From positions 1-48,144 of the forward strand of contig NZ_LAPV01000123.1 of the NCBI RefSeq assembly GCF_000971275.1: DNA of 48,144 nucleotides, given 5' to 3'. This document shows, piece by piece, positions 16,841 to 25,751 of the stretch; position 1 is the first letter of the stretch, and the number at the start of each line of letters is the position of its first letter. The position numbers were made by a program, and so were the translations under genes. The stretch is from Devosia psychrophila (lineage in GTDB: Bacteria; Pseudomonadota; Alphaproteobacteria; Rhizobiales; Devosiaceae). The notes under the pieces were generated by a model. The model ran no database searches. It worked only from the letters and a program-made list of their open reading frames with translations, and had not been told where the DNA came from.

Positions 16841-18256
16841 TTAGCCCAGCATTTTGCCCGGGTTGAGGATCCCCTTGGGATCAAGCGCCGTCTTGATGGC
16901 GCGCATCATGTCGAGCGCCACCGGGTCCTTCACCTGCGCCAGCAGTTCGCGCTTGAGTTGGCCGATGCCGTGTTCGGCGGAGATGGAACCGCCAAGTCGC
17001 AGTACGATTTCGTAGATTGCCTCGTGCATCGCCTCGTCGGCCTGGGCCATGAAGGTTTTGCCGTCGGCACCGATGGGCTGGCTGAAATTGAAGTGGATAT
17101 TGCCGTCGCCCATATGGCCGAACGGCACCGGACGAATACCGGGGAACAGGCGCTCGGCGGCGGCGCTGCCCTCGGCGATCAACTGTGGCACGGCGGCGAT
17201 CGGCACCGAGACGTCGTGCTTGATCGAGGCGCCTTCTTTGGACTGCACTTCGCTCATCTGCTCGCGAAAGGACCACATGCGGGTACGGTCGGACAGCGAT
17301 TCGGCGAGCACGGCATTGTCGATCAAGCCGTCGGCAAAGGCGGCTTCGATAGCGGCCATCAGAGTGCCCGCCGCGCCGCCCTTCATGCGCGACACTTCGA
17401 TCAACCCATACCAGTGGGAGGGGCCGGCGGTGGGGTCGCGATCGAGCATGCCGTGGCGCAACTGCATGGCGAGGCCGGCGGCGGGGATGATCTCGAAGGC
17501 GTTGAGCCGGCTGCCGATGCGCTCGCGCACCATCTGGAACAGGGTGAGCGCCGCTTCGGGGCCAGTGATATTGACCAGCGCGGTCTCATAGTCCTCCGGT
17601 TTGGGGAAAATCTTCAGCGTGGCGGCGGTGATGATGCCCAGCGTGCCCTCGGCGCCGACCAGCAGGTCCTTGAGGTCATAGCCGGTGTTGTCTTTTTTCA
17701 GCGAGTTGAGGCCTTGGTACAGCCGGCCATCGGCGAGGACAGCCTCGACGCCCATGGTGAGCTCGCGGGCATTGCCATAGGCGAGGACGTTGACGCCGCC
17801 GGCATTGGACGACAGCAGGCCACCAACGCGGGCCGAGCCCTGCGACGCCAGCCACAGCGGGAAAATGGTGTTTTCGGCTTCAGCCGCCTTGTGGGCATTC
17901 TCGAGGATGACGCCCGCTTCGGCGGTCATGGTGCCGGCCGCGACGTCGACCGAGCGAATGCGGTCGAGCTTGCCAAGGCTGACGATGACCTCATCGCCCC
18001 GCAGCGGTACCTGGGCGCCGACGAGGCCGGTATTGCCACCCTGCGGGATGACGCCGATGCCATGTTCACTGGCCCAGCGGACGATGGCCTGCACCTGCTC
18101 GACCGAGGCGGGCAGGGCTACTGCGGCAGCAGTCTGGTGGAAGCGCTTGCGCGGCTCGTTGAGAAAATTGCCCATTTTGTCGGTCTCGCCGATGACCGCG
18201 TTGCCGCCAATCAAGGCGGTGAGCTGGGCGACGACATCGGCGGCAGGAAGGGTCAT
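16841..18256 (-). CDS. FAD-linked oxidoreductase, GlcD / D-lactate dehydrogenase family
   Basis: A 471-residue VAO-type flavoprotein. The FAD-binding block PQGGNTGLVGAQVPLRGDEV (about 80-99) and the C-terminal PFGHMGDGNIHFNFSQP and ISAEHGIGQLKRELL motifs (the usual His residues) define the GlcD/DLD/D-2-hydroxyglutarate dehydrogenase group. It oxidises a D-2-hydroxy acid, but which one is not decidable here. No iron-sulfur partner gene (GlcF-like) is adjacent. Its start at 18256 is divergent from the phosphatase gene across 256 bases. Confidence 0.9.
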   Translation of the reverse strand: MTLPAADVVAQLTALIGGNAVIGETDKMGNFLNEPRKRFHQTAAAVALPASVEQVQAIVRWASEHGIGVIPQGGNTGLVGAQVPLRGDEVIVSLGKLDRIRSVDVAAGTMTAEAGVILENAHKAAEAENTIFPLWLASQGSARVGGLLSSNAGGVNVLAYGNARELTMGVEAVLADGRLYQGLNSLKKDNTGYDLKDLLVGAEGTLGIITAATLKIFPKPEDYETALVNITGPEAALTLFQMVRERIGSRLNAFEIIPAAGLAMQLRHGMLDRDPTAGPSHWYGLIEVSRMKGGAAGTLMAAIEAAFADGLIDNAVLAESLSDRTRMWSFREQMSEVQSKEGASIKHDVSVPIAAVPQLIAEGSAAAERLFPGIRPVPFGHMGDGNIHFNFSQPIGADGKTFMAQADEAMHEAIYEIVLRLGGSISAEHGIGQLKRELLAQVKDPVALDMMRAIKTALDPKGILNPGKMLG

Positions 18257-18512
18257 GAGAAAACCGGAGCTTGGTGGAGCGTTGCCCCCTCATTTGCCAC
18301 AAGCGGTGCGATAACAACAATGGTCCCGGTGGGTAATGCGCCAAACTGTGCATTGACGCTATCACCCCGTCGCGACATAGCTGCTCACCGATCTGGCAGG
18401 TGGCGCGATTGGCAAAATCCACTACGCTAATGCTGGCCGAGGCGTGCGATAATCGTTCGCCTGTCCCTCTAAAAATTGTAGGACGCGCCGGCTCAGCGGC
18501 GCGGGAATGCTC

Positions 18513-19124
18513 ATGACAGCGCTGCTTTGGCCGGAAATCTACTTTGTCCGGCATGGTGAAACCCCCTGGAACGCCGAACGCCGCTATCAGGGGCGCAAGG
18601 ACATTCCGCTCAACGACAAGGGCCGCGGCCAGGCCGACCAGAATGGCAAGGCGCTGGCGTCGCTGTTCGCTGCGCGTGGTCTCGACCCGATGAGCTTTGA
18701 ATGGCACGCATCGCCACTGGAGCGGACGCGCGACACCATGGAGCGCGTGCGGGCTGGTTTCGATGTGCCATTGCCCGAGATCCAGTTCGACGTGCGGCTG
18801 ATGGAGATTTCCTTCGGCGTGCTGGAAGGCGAGTTGTTCGAGGAACTGCCGGCGAATATGGCTATCGCACCCGGCCACCGCACCGAGGACTATTGGGAAT
18901 TCCGCCCCGACAATGGCGAGAACTATCGCGACGTCGAAGCGCGACTGGCCGAATTTTCCAACGTGCTCAAGGGACCGTCGGTGGTAGTGGCGCATGGCGG
19001 CATCGCCCGCACTTTGCGCGTGCTGATCGAGCGTGCCCCGATCGTCGAAGTGATCAACTGGGCGCCGCCGCAAGACGCCATCATGCACTTCACGCCGGGC
19101 AAGATGGAACTGCTGCGGGCCTAA
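18513..19124 (+). CDS. Histidine phosphatase family protein
   Basis: Phosphoglycerate-mutase-like phosphatase of about 203 residues. The catalytic RHG motif is in IYFVRHGETPWNAERRYQG near the N-terminus; the second histidine is in VVVAHGGIARTLRVL (about 157-171), and ASPLERTRDTMERV carries the third conserved Arg. The substrate is unknown. ATG 18513 is chosen over ATG 18507 because GGGA lies six bases before 18513 but abuts 18507. aroC follows after 60 bases on the same strand. Confidence 0.9.
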   Translation: MTALLWPEIYFVRHGETPWNAERRYQGRKDIPLNDKGRGQADQNGKALASLFAARGLDPMSFEWHASPLERTRDTMERVRAGFDVPLPEIQFDVRLMEISFGVLEGELFEELPANMAIAPGHRTEDYWEFRPDNGENYRDVEARLAEFSNVLKGPSVVVAHGGIARTLRVLIERAPIVEVINWAPPQDAIMHFTPGKMELLRA

Positions 19125-19183
19125 GGGCTGATTGACCTGACGCGCCCCGCTGCCTAGAAAGCCGCTAACCACGGGGCCGCGCC

Positions 19184-20299
19184 ATGTCTTTCAATACGTT
19201 CGGGCATCTCTTCCGCTTCACCACCTGGGGCGAAAGCCACGGGCCGGCGCTTGGCGTGGTAGTTGATGGCTGCCCACCCGGGCTGGTGCTGACACCCGAA
19301 TTGATCCAGCGCGATCTCGATCGCCGCAAGCCGGGCCAGTCCAAATACACCACGCAGCGCCGCGAGGCCGACGAGGTCAAAATCCTCTCGGGTGTGTTCG
19401 AGGACGAGCGTACCGACGGGCCGCGCACCACTGGCACGCCGATCTCGCTGGTGATCGAGAACACCGACCAGCGCTCCAAGGACTATGCCGACATCCGTGA
19501 CAAATATCGTCCGGGCCATGCCGACTATACCTATGACCAGAAATATGGTGTTCGCGATTATCGCGGCGGTGGCCGAACTTCGGCCCGGGAAACTGCAGCG
19601 CGCGTTGCGGCAGGTGCCGTGGCGCGGCAGGTGCTGGCGGGGGTGACCATTCGGGCAAGCCTCGTGCAGGTTGGGCCGCACAAAATCGACTACGCCAATT
19701 TTGACTGGGAGCAGGTCGGCGAGAACCCGTTCTTCTGCGCTGATGCGACGGCGGCGATGCTTTGGGCGGATTATCTCGACGGCATCCGCAAGGACGGCAA
19801 TTCGGTGGGCGCGGTGATCGAGGTGGTTGCCGAGGGCGTTCCGGCCGGATGGGGCGCGCCGATCTATGGCAAGCTGAGTGCCGATCTGGCCTCGGCCATG
19901 ATGAGCATCAATGCGGTCAAGGGCGTTGAAATCGGTGCCGGCTTTGAGTCTGCAAGTCTCACCGGCGTCGAGAATGCCGACCAGATGCGGGCAGGGCCGG
20001 AGAGGCCATATTTCCTCGATAATCACGCGGGCGGGATATTGGGCGGGATTTCCAATGGCGACCCGATTGTGTGCCGTTTTGCCGTGAAGCCGACGTCGTC
20101 GATCATCACGCCGCGGCAGACGGTCACGACGGGCAATGTCGATACGGACATCATCACCAAGGGCCGGCATGATCCGTGTGTGGGTATTCGCGCGGTGCCG
20201 GTGGGCGAGGCGATGATGGCGCTGGTGCTGGCCGATCACATGCTGCGGCACCGCGGGCAGACGGGGCGTGAGGGTGCTGTGGGGTTTGTGCGGAACTAG
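19184..20299 (+). CDS. aroC: Chorismate synthase
   Basis: Final step of the shikimate pathway, converting EPSP to chorismate with reduced FMN. Signature blocks are present: [20 protein letters not shown] (residues 5-24), [16 protein letters not shown], the phosphate-binding [34 protein letters not shown], and [17 protein letters not shown] near the C-terminus. Length 371 is standard. A family B repeat follows the stop codon. Confidence 0.97.
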   Translation: MSFNTFGHLFRFTTWGESHGPALGVVVDGCPPGLVLTPELIQRDLDRRKPGQSKYTTQRREADEVKILSGVFEDERTDGPRTTGTPISLVIENTDQRSKDYADIRDKYRPGHADYTYDQKYGVRDYRGGGRTSARETAARVAAGAVARQVLAGVTIRASLVQVGPHKIDYANFDWEQVGENPFFCADATAAMLWADYLDGIRKDGNSVGAVIEVVAEGVPAGWGAPIYGKLSADLASAMMSINAVKGVEIGAGFESASLTGVENADQMRAGPERPYFLDNHAGGILGGISNGDPIVCRFAVKPTSSIITPRQTVTTGNVDTDIITKGRHDPCVGIRAVPVGEAMMALVLADHMLRHRGQTGREGAVGFVRN

Positions 20300-20335
20300 C
20301 TGCTTGGGTACCGCGGACGTAAGAGTCCTTGTTGG

Positions 20336-20454
20336 GGTACCCCCACCTAGCCTCCCCCTGATAGGGGGAGGAAAACTAACGAGTTTTAGGCGCAATCTTA
20401 GACAAACACCGGCCAAGTTCCTCCCCCTTTTCAGGGGGAGGCTAGGTGGGGGTA
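20336..20454. repeat. Intergenic repeat, family B, copy 2
   Basis: Second copy of the large inverted structure, between the convergent aroC and phnA-like genes. Left arm TACCCCCACCTAGCCTCCCC with an internal TGATAGGGGGAGG hairpin; right arm CCTCCCCCTTTTCAGGGGGA with GGCTAGGTGGGGGTA. The middle (about 50 bases) differs from copies 1 and 3. Confidence 0.85.
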
Positions 20455-20471
20455 TTCTTGCTTCTGCTAGC

Positions 20472-20777
20472 CTACCGCTTGCGGACGAACTCCGTGCGCA
20501 AAACCAGCCCCTTGATTGCATCGTGGCGGCAGTCGATTTCTTCGGGATTGTCGGTCAGGCGGATCGACTTGATGACGGTACCCTGCTTGAGGGTCTGGCC
20601 AGCGCCTTTGACTTTGAGGTCCTTGATCAACACGACGGCGTCGCCATCGGCCAAAGGAGTGCCGGCGGAATCGACCGTGGTTACGGTCGTTGCGGCAGCC
20701 AACGCCGCGATTTCCGAGGCCGGGCGCCATTCGCCGGTCTGCTCGTCATAGACATAGTCGTCGTCAGCTTCGGTCAT
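20472..20777 (-). CDS. PhnA-like (YjdM) protein lacking the zinc ribbon
   Basis: Homologue of the small PhnA/YjdM protein. The C-terminal domain is well kept: LADGDAVVLIKDLKVKGAGQ, LKQGTVIKSIRLT and EIDCRHD...LVLRTEFVRKR. The N-terminus begins DDDYVYDEQTGEWRPASE, which aligns with the YxYE region of YjdM but has none of the four zinc-ribbon cysteines. The only Cys is in the IDCRHD block. Upstream sequence does not continue a longer frame with cysteines. The name is historical; a role in phosphonate use is not established for this family. Last gene of the minus-strand cluster. Confidence 0.85.
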   Translation of the reverse strand: MTEADDDYVYDEQTGEWRPASEIAALAAATTVTTVDSAGTPLADGDAVVLIKDLKVKGAGQTLKQGTVIKSIRLTDNPEEIDCRHDAIKGLVLRTEFVRKR

Positions 20778-20816
20778 GCCGGGCTCCGTGTTGGGGCCGG
20801 CCTGCGCCGGATAGGC

Positions 20817-21554
20817 TTATGATCGGCTGAATACCAGGACGGTTTCGACATTGCCGTCGCCTCCGGCGATCGGCGACGTGACCGAATGGCGGTGCGCAAA
20901 TTGGTGTTCGGCCATGAAGGCGATGACGTCGGTGAGCGCTGTGTCGATGGCCTCCTGATCGGAAACGATGCCGCCCTTGCCGACGTTGCGGCGGCCCACT
21001 TCGAACTGTGGCTTGAACAGGATGACAGCGTCGGCGGTCGGCGTGCAGAGGGCCATCGGGGCCGCCAGCACCTTGATCACCGAGACGAAGCTGACATCGG
21101 ATACCAGCAGGTCGATGGGCTCGGGGATCATCTCGACCGTCAGGTCGCGGGCGTTTACGCCCTCCATGCTGACGACGCGGTCGCTGCCCTTGAGGCGCTC
21201 GTGGAACTGGTCGTGGCCGACGTCGACCGCATAGATGCGGCGGGCGCCGCGCTCCATCAGCACCTGGGTGAAACCGCCGGTCGAGGCGCCGACGTCGATG
21301 CAGGTCTTGCTGGTGGCGTCGATATTGCCGGCTTCGAGGCCGGCGACCAGTTTCAGCGCCGCGCGGGACACGTAGTTGGCGGCGGGATCGCTGAGCTCGA
21401 GCTTGTCGTCCTTGCCGACCATCTGGTTTTGCTTGTGGGCTGTGACGCCGTTGATGGTCACGGTGCCGCGCAGGATCGCATCACGCGCACGGGCGCGGCT
21501 GGGCACCAGGCCGCGCTGTTCCATCGCGAGGTCGAGGCGAATGCGTTCGCTCAT
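20817..21554 (-). CDS. tlyA: TlyA-family rRNA 2'-O-methyltransferase
   Basis: S4 domain plus FtsJ-like methyltransferase, 245 residues. Residues 5-60 form the S4 RNA-binding domain (RLDLAMEQRGLVPSRARARD). The SAM-binding motif is CIDVGASTGGFTQVLMERGA (about 85-104), followed by YAVDVGHDQ and the catalytic-type DLLVSDVSFVSVIKVL. The family 2'-O-methylates 16S/23S rRNA cytidines; older annotations call it hemolysin. Its start overlaps the SCO gene stop by four bases. Confidence 0.93.
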   Translation of the reverse strand: MSERIRLDLAMEQRGLVPSRARARDAILRGTVTINGVTAHKQNQMVGKDDKLELSDPAANYVSRAALKLVAGLEAGNIDATSKTCIDVGASTGGFTQVLMERGARRIYAVDVGHDQFHERLKGSDRVVSMEGVNARDLTVEMIPEPIDLLVSDVSFVSVIKVLAAPMALCTPTADAVILFKPQFEVGRRNVGKGGIVSDQEAIDTALTDVIAFMAEHQFAHRHSVTSPIAGGDGNVETVLVFSRS

Positions 21555-22153
21555 CCCTCTACCATCCGCTTGACCTTGGCGACGGCAGTGTCATGGGCTT
21601 CTTCATAGGCGATGGTGCCATCGAAACTGCCGTCTTTGTCGACTAGGAAGGTCAGCGCGGTGTGATTGACCAGATAGTATGGATCGCCGGGTTCGCTCTC
21701 CACCTTCTCGGAAAACACGCCGAAGGCCTTCTTGGCATTTTCGGTCTGTTCCAGGCTGCTGCCGACGAGGCCGATGATGCTCGGATCGAAGCCCTCGACA
21801 TAGCCCTTGACCATGTCGAGCGTGTCGCGCTCGGGGTCGACCGAGACGAAGATGATGCGGAGCTGTTCGGCAGTGAGGCCCAGTTCGGCCCGGATGGCGG
21901 TGGTTTCGGCCAGCGTCGTCGGGCACACATCTGGGCAGAAGGTGAAGCCGAAGAACACGAGGCTCGGCACGCCACGCAGGTTATCCTGCGTGAAGGCGCC
22001 GCCCTTGGTGGAATTAAGCGCAAACTCCTGGCCGGTGACGCCGAGCGGCCGGGCAGGGGGGCGGAAGATGACCATGGCGGTTGCACCGATGGCCACGACG
22101 GCCACCAGCGCCCACAGCACGATGCGGAAATTGCGAAGCGATTTTGTAGCCAT
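21551..22153 (-). CDS. SCO1/SenC family copper chaperone
   Basis: Membrane-anchored thioredoxin-fold protein involved in CuA assembly of cytochrome c oxidase or in thiol redox. An N-terminal anchor spans residues about 10-30 (IVLWALVAVVAIGATAMVIF). The copper-binding CxxxC is in FFGFTFCPDVCPTTLAET and the distal His in VNHTALTFLVD. FVSVDPERDTLDMVKGYVEG is the usual SCO block. Length 200 is standard. It precedes tlyA with a four-base overlap and follows xseB after a repeat-filled gap; no cox genes are in the window. Confidence 0.92.
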   Translation of the reverse strand: MATKSLRNFRIVLWALVAVVAIGATAMVIFRPPARPLGVTGQEFALNSTKGGAFTQDNLRGVPSLVFFGFTFCPDVCPTTLAETTAIRAELGLTAEQLRIIFVSVDPERDTLDMVKGYVEGFDPSIIGLVGSSLEQTENAKKAFGVFSEKVESEPGDPYYLVNHTALTFLVDKDGSFDGTIAYEEAHDTAVAKVKRMVEG

Positions 22154-22168
22154 GGCGGGTTCCTGCCA

Positions 22169-22260
22169 CGACCTCGTCCTTCGACAAGCTCAGGATGAGG
22201 TCTGTTGAGGCATTGCAGTTTCAGTAGACCTCATGGTGAGCCTGTCGAACCACGAGGTCG
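22169..22260. repeat. Intergenic repeat, family A, copy 2
   Basis: The cleanest copy. Left half ACCTCGTCCTTCGACAAGCT plus CAGGATGAGGT; right half GACCTCATGGTGAGCCTGTC then GAACCACGAGGTC. Each half is a hairpin with ACCTC/GAGGT-type ends, and they are separated by about 27 bases. It sits between the tandem xseB and SCO genes. Confidence 0.85.
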
Positions 22261-22267
22261 TTCCAGT

Positions 22268-22510
22268 TCAGGCGTCCAGTGGCTCGGTGCCGGTCGGCTT
22301 GCCGTCGCGGGACAGGGTGATTTTCTCGATGCGGGCTTCGGCCGTGCGCAGCAGCGTTTCGCAATGCGCCTTGAGGGCTTCGCCACGCTCGTAGATGGCG
22401 ATGGATTCGGCCAGAGGTGCGCGACCCGATTCGAGCTTGCCGACGATTTCTTCAAGCTGAGCGAGCGCCGCTTCAAAGCTGAGAGTCTTTACGTCGTCAT
22501 TGTCGGCCAT
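22268..22510 (-). CDS. xseB: Exodeoxyribonuclease VII small subunit
   Basis: Small helical subunit of exonuclease VII, which degrades single-stranded DNA in both directions together with XseA. The 80-residue product has the family pattern [19 protein letters not shown] (residues about 11-29), [20 protein letters not shown] and [15 protein letters not shown] 22510 ([10 protein letters not shown]) was chosen; an upstream GTG-type extension adds four residues. The xseA gene is not in the window. Downstream of the HDAC-like gene on the same strand. Confidence 0.95.
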   Translation of the reverse strand: MADNDDVKTLSFEAALAQLEEIVGKLESGRAPLAESIAIYERGEALKAHCETLLRTAEARIEKITLSRDGKPTGTEPLDA

Positions 22511-22578
22511 GGCAAATTCCACTTCTTTGTCGCTTCGGAGTCGGCCAAAAACCGCGCCGCATTTTTTGGTCCGAAGCT

Positions 22579-23526
22579 TTAGTCCTCAAGACGCCCAACG
22601 GCGCCATCCATCAGCATGGCAACGTGATGCGATGCACCGCCAGCCAGCCCCTTGAGGTCATAGCCACCTTCCAGCAGCGACACAATGCGGTTGCCGCAGC
22701 AGCGATCGGCGACATCCATCAACTTTCCGGTGAGCCAGGAAAAGTCGGAGGACTGCCATAGCAAGCCAGCCAGCGGGTCGCGCTCATGGGCATCGAAGCC
22801 AGCCGATATCAGCAGCAGGTCGGGAGAAAAGTCGATGATGGCAGGGATAATGCGGGTCAGGTAGGCGTCACGCATGGCGGCGCCGTCGGTATTGGCATCG
22901 AGCGGCACGTTGACGATATTGCCGACGCCGGTTTCCTTGGGGCTGCCGGTGCCCGGATATAGCGGCATCTGATGGGTCGAGGCGTAAAACACTGTTGGGT
23001 CGGCCTTGAAGATGTCCTGCGTGCCATTGCCGTGATGTACGTCGAAATCGACGATGGCGATGCGCTCGGCGCCGTATTTGCGCTGGGCTTCGCGGGCGGT
23101 GATGGCGACGGTGTTGATCAGGCAAAAGCCCATCGGCGTGGCGATCTCGGCGTGATGGCCGGGCGGGCGGATGGCACAGAAGGCGTTGTCGACTTCCCCC
23201 AGCAGAACGGCATCGAGCGCGTTGAGCGCACCGCCGAGCCCGGTGGTGACGGCTGCGAGGGAAGTGGATGAAATGAAGGTATCGCCGTCGATCTGGCCGA
23301 TGCCCTCGGCGGGGCGGGCATCGCGCAGGCGGGACAGGTATTTTGAATCGTGCACCAGCTCGGCCAGCGTCAGGTCACCGCTGACCGCATCGCGGCGCAG
23401 CAGCTTGTCGAAACGGGTGCGGGCGAGGGCTTCCTCGATGGCGGCAATGCGGTCGGCGCGCTCGGGATGACCCTGCGGCGTAACGTGATCGGCGAAGTTG
23501 GGTTGACTGACGAGGAGCGTGGTCAC
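22579..23526 (-). CDS. Histone deacetylase / AcuC-like hydrolase
   Basis: Zinc-dependent deacetylase-fold protein, 315 residues. Motifs: [23 protein letters not shown] (the His pair), [16 protein letters not shown] (zinc ligands D and H), [15 protein letters not shown] (third zinc Asp) and [10 protein letters not shown] (catalytic-type Tyr). Bacterial members act on acetylated small molecules, polyamines or proteins; the substrate is unknown. GTG 23526 (product [14 protein letters not shown]) was chosen because the family starts here and AAGGCG lies upstream. It appears to head the xseB-SCO-tlyA-phnA minus-strand cluster and is divergent from sua5. Confidence 0.9.
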   Translation of the reverse strand: MTTLLVSQPNFADHVTPQGHPERADRIAAIEEALARTRFDKLLRRDAVSGDLTLAELVHDSKYLSRLRDARPAEGIGQIDGDTFISSTSLAAVTTGLGGALNALDAVLLGEVDNAFCAIRPPGHHAEIATPMGFCLINTVAITAREAQRKYGAERIAIVDFDVHHGNGTQDIFKADPTVFYASTHQMPLYPGTGSPKETGVGNIVNVPLDANTDGAAMRDAYLTRIIPAIIDFSPDLLLISAGFDAHERDPLAGLLWQSSDFSWLTGKLMDVADRCCGNRIVSLLEGGYDLKGLAGGASHHVAMLMDGAVGRLED

Positions 23527-23617
23527 GGAGGTGCGCCTTGGGTTGATTCGTCGCCTCGTCTTGACGCGAGAGGATGTCATTGTCAAACAACGGAACGGCA
23601 ACATGAATGGTTTCTGA

Positions 23618-24550
23618 ATGACGTATGAACCGAAATCGGTGGAAGACGCGGCGGCGCTGCTGCGTGCCGGCAAGCTGTGCGCGTTTCCCACCGAGACCGT
23701 CTATGGCTTGGGCGCCGATGCGACCGACGCCGACGCGGTGCTGTCGATCTATGAGACCAAGGGGCGGCCGCGCTTCAATCCGCTGATCATCCACTGCGCC
23801 GACCTGGCTATGGCTGAGACCATCGCGGAGTTTTCGCCGTTTGCGCGCCGGGTTGCCGCACTGTGGCCCGGCAGCGTGACGCTGGTGCTGCCGGCCAAGG
23901 CCGGCAATGGGCTGGCCGATGTGGCGACTGCGGGGCTCGATACGGTGGCGATCCGCATTCCTGACCACCCGATTGCGCTGGCCCTCATCGCGGCGGTGGG
24001 TCGGCCGCTGGCGGCGCCTTCGGCCAATCCATCGGGGCGCCTGTCACCGACCACGGCCTATCAGGTGCGGCTGGGCTTTGCCGGCAAGGTGCCGGTGCTT
24101 GATGGCGGGCCGTGCCAAGCGGGGGTGGAATCGACAATCATCCGCGTTGAGGGCGAGCGGCTTGTGCAGTTGCGGGCTGGGGCGGTGGCGCGCAAGGAAA
24201 TCGAGCGGTTGCTGGGTGTGCCGGTGGAAGTGGCCGAAAAGGATGCTGCGATTGCGGCGCCGGGCATGCTGGCTAGCCACTATGCTCCCAATGCGCTGAT
24301 GCGGCTGGATGCGGAGCCGGTGGCTGGCGAGGCCTATCTGGCGTTTGGCCGCGTGCAGGAGTTTGCCGGCGTGACGCGCAACCTGTCGCCGGGCGGTGAT
24401 TTGCACGAGGCGGCGCGGAATTTGTTCTCGATGCTGCACGAACTGGATGCGGCGGGGGCAAGGGTGATTGCGGTGGCGCCGATCCCGGAATGGGGGCTGG
24501 GCGAGGCGATCAATGATCGGTTGGCAAGGGCAGCAGCGCCACGAGGGTAG
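23618..24550 (+). CDS. sua5: L-threonylcarbamoyladenylate synthase (Sua5 type)
   Basis: Makes threonylcarbamoyl-AMP from Thr, bicarbonate and ATP for the t6A modification of ANN-decoding tRNAs. The YrdC/TsaC domain (residues 1-200) shows PTETVYGLGADATD, RPRFNPLIIH, SVTLVLPAK, RIPDHPIALAL and APSANPSGRLSPT. A C-terminal extension of about 100 residues (GMLASHYAPNALMRL and following) is the Sua5 domain, so this is the long form. At 310 residues it is of normal length. Start ATG 23618 lies 91 bases from the divergent HDAC-like start. Confidence 0.94.
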   Translation: MTYEPKSVEDAAALLRAGKLCAFPTETVYGLGADATDADAVLSIYETKGRPRFNPLIIHCADLAMAETIAEFSPFARRVAALWPGSVTLVLPAKAGNGLADVATAGLDTVAIRIPDHPIALALIAAVGRPLAAPSANPSGRLSPTTAYQVRLGFAGKVPVLDGGPCQAGVESTIIRVEGERLVQLRAGAVARKEIERLLGVPVEVAEKDAAIAAPGMLASHYAPNALMRLDAEPVAGEAYLAFGRVQEFAGVTRNLSPGGDLHEAARNLFSMLHELDAAGARVIAVAPIPEWGLGEAINDRLARAAAPRG

Positions 24551-24588
24551 TGCGTCGGTAGCGGGCACAATGCCGACCCAGCCTGCTC

Positions 24589-24669
24589 TTTTCCCTCGGA
24601 CTTGATCCGAGGGGCGCTTTCAATCTGGCGTGAGCGGCAAATGGCCCTCGGGTCGAGCCCGAGGGAGAA
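24589..24669. repeat. Intergenic repeat, family C, copy 2
   Basis: Left unit TTTTCCCTCGGACTTGATCC then GAGG; right unit GGCCCTCGGGTCGAGCCCGA then GGGAGAAA. It has the same layout as the copy at 3250-3330 but different connecting bases, and again lies between convergent genes (sua5 and the dnaJ-like gene). Confidence 0.8.
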
Positions 24670-24708
24670 AGCAGCTGTATTGGGAGATAACAGACCCGAT
24701 ACCGAACG

Positions 24709-25665
24709 CTAATCCCGCACTTTATAAGGCTTCTGGTCCCGCATGAACCTTGCCAGGGCCTCGAGATCGGCGTCGCCGCCGGGTGGTAGAACCACCTTGA
24801 GGTTGGCGTACAGGTCGCCGTCGCCATAGAGGCCCTTGCCCTTAAGGCGCAGGGCCTTGCCGGTTTCGATGCCGGGCGGCAGGTTGAGTTCGACGGAGCC
24901 GTCGAGGGTGGGCACGCGGACCTTGGCGCCGAGCACGGCTTCGTAAAGCGTGATCGGCACATCGGTGCGCAGGTCCGAACCGTCGCGGCGGAATTGCTTG
25001 GATTTCTCGAAACGCACGGTCACCAATGCGTCGCCGGGTTCAGCCATGCCGGGCGAACCCTGGCCCTTGAGGCGTATCTGCTGGTTCTCTTCGAGCTTGT
25101 CCGGGAGCTTGACCGACAGCACCTTGCCGGTCGGCATCCGCACCGAAATCGAGCCGCCCTTGTGGGCGTCTTCCAGCGAAACCGTGGCGTTGACCACGAT
25201 ATCCTCGCCCTTCATGCTGCGGGCGCCTGCGCCGGCAGCACTGGTGGCCTGGCCGGCAAACGGGTCCCATTGGGCCCCACCGGCCGGACCGCGAGCGGCA
25301 CCGCCGCGCTGCTGGCCGCCAAAGCCGCTCATGAATTCCTTGAGGATATCCTCAGCCGAAAAACCACCGCCCGCTGCGCCGGGCCCGGCACGGCCACCAC
25401 GCGCTGCGCCCGGATTGAAGCCAGCAAACTTTGGATTTCCATCGCCATCGATCTCGCCACGGTCGAACTGGGCGCGCTTCTCGACGTCGTTGAGCAGGTC
25501 ATAGGCATTGGTCGCCTCGGCAAACTTGCCGTGCGATGAGGGATCATCCGGATTTTGGTCGGGGTGATACTTCTTGGCCAGCTTCCGATAGGCAGACTTG
25601 ATGTCCTTCTCGGTCGCCGATCTTGGCACCCCAAGCACGGTATAAGGATCGCGCATTTGGTCCAT
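24709..25665 (-). CDS. DnaJ-domain co-chaperone (CbpA-like)
   Basis: Class B J-domain protein, 318 residues. The J domain occupies residues 5-70 with the HPD motif in KKYHPDQNPDDPSSHGKFAE. A Gly/Ala-rich linker (GARGGRAGPGAAGGGFS and onward, about 85-150) follows, then the two beta-sandwich substrate-binding domains (DIVVNATVSLEDAHKG...). There is no zinc-finger CxxCxGxG repeat, which separates it from DnaJ itself. It should stimulate DnaK. The gene is divergent from pdxH across 86 bases. Confidence 0.92.
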   Translation of the reverse strand: MDQMRDPYTVLGVPRSATEKDIKSAYRKLAKKYHPDQNPDDPSSHGKFAEATNAYDLLNDVEKRAQFDRGEIDGDGNPKFAGFNPGAARGGRAGPGAAGGGFSAEDILKEFMSGFGGQQRGGAARGPAGGAQWDPFAGQATSAAGAGARSMKGEDIVVNATVSLEDAHKGGSISVRMPTGKVLSVKLPDKLEENQQIRLKGQGSPGMAEPGDALVTVRFEKSKQFRRDGSDLRTDVPITLYEAVLGAKVRVPTLDGSVELNLPPGIETGKALRLKGKGLYGDGDLYANLKVVLPPGGDADLEALARFMRDQKPYKVRD

Positions 25666-25751
25666 TCAATGAGTCGGGCGTTGATTGCCCTATGGTTCGA
25701 GTCTTATATGGCGACGGCTCCGGCCAATGTCCAGTTTCCCGCGACGAACGG

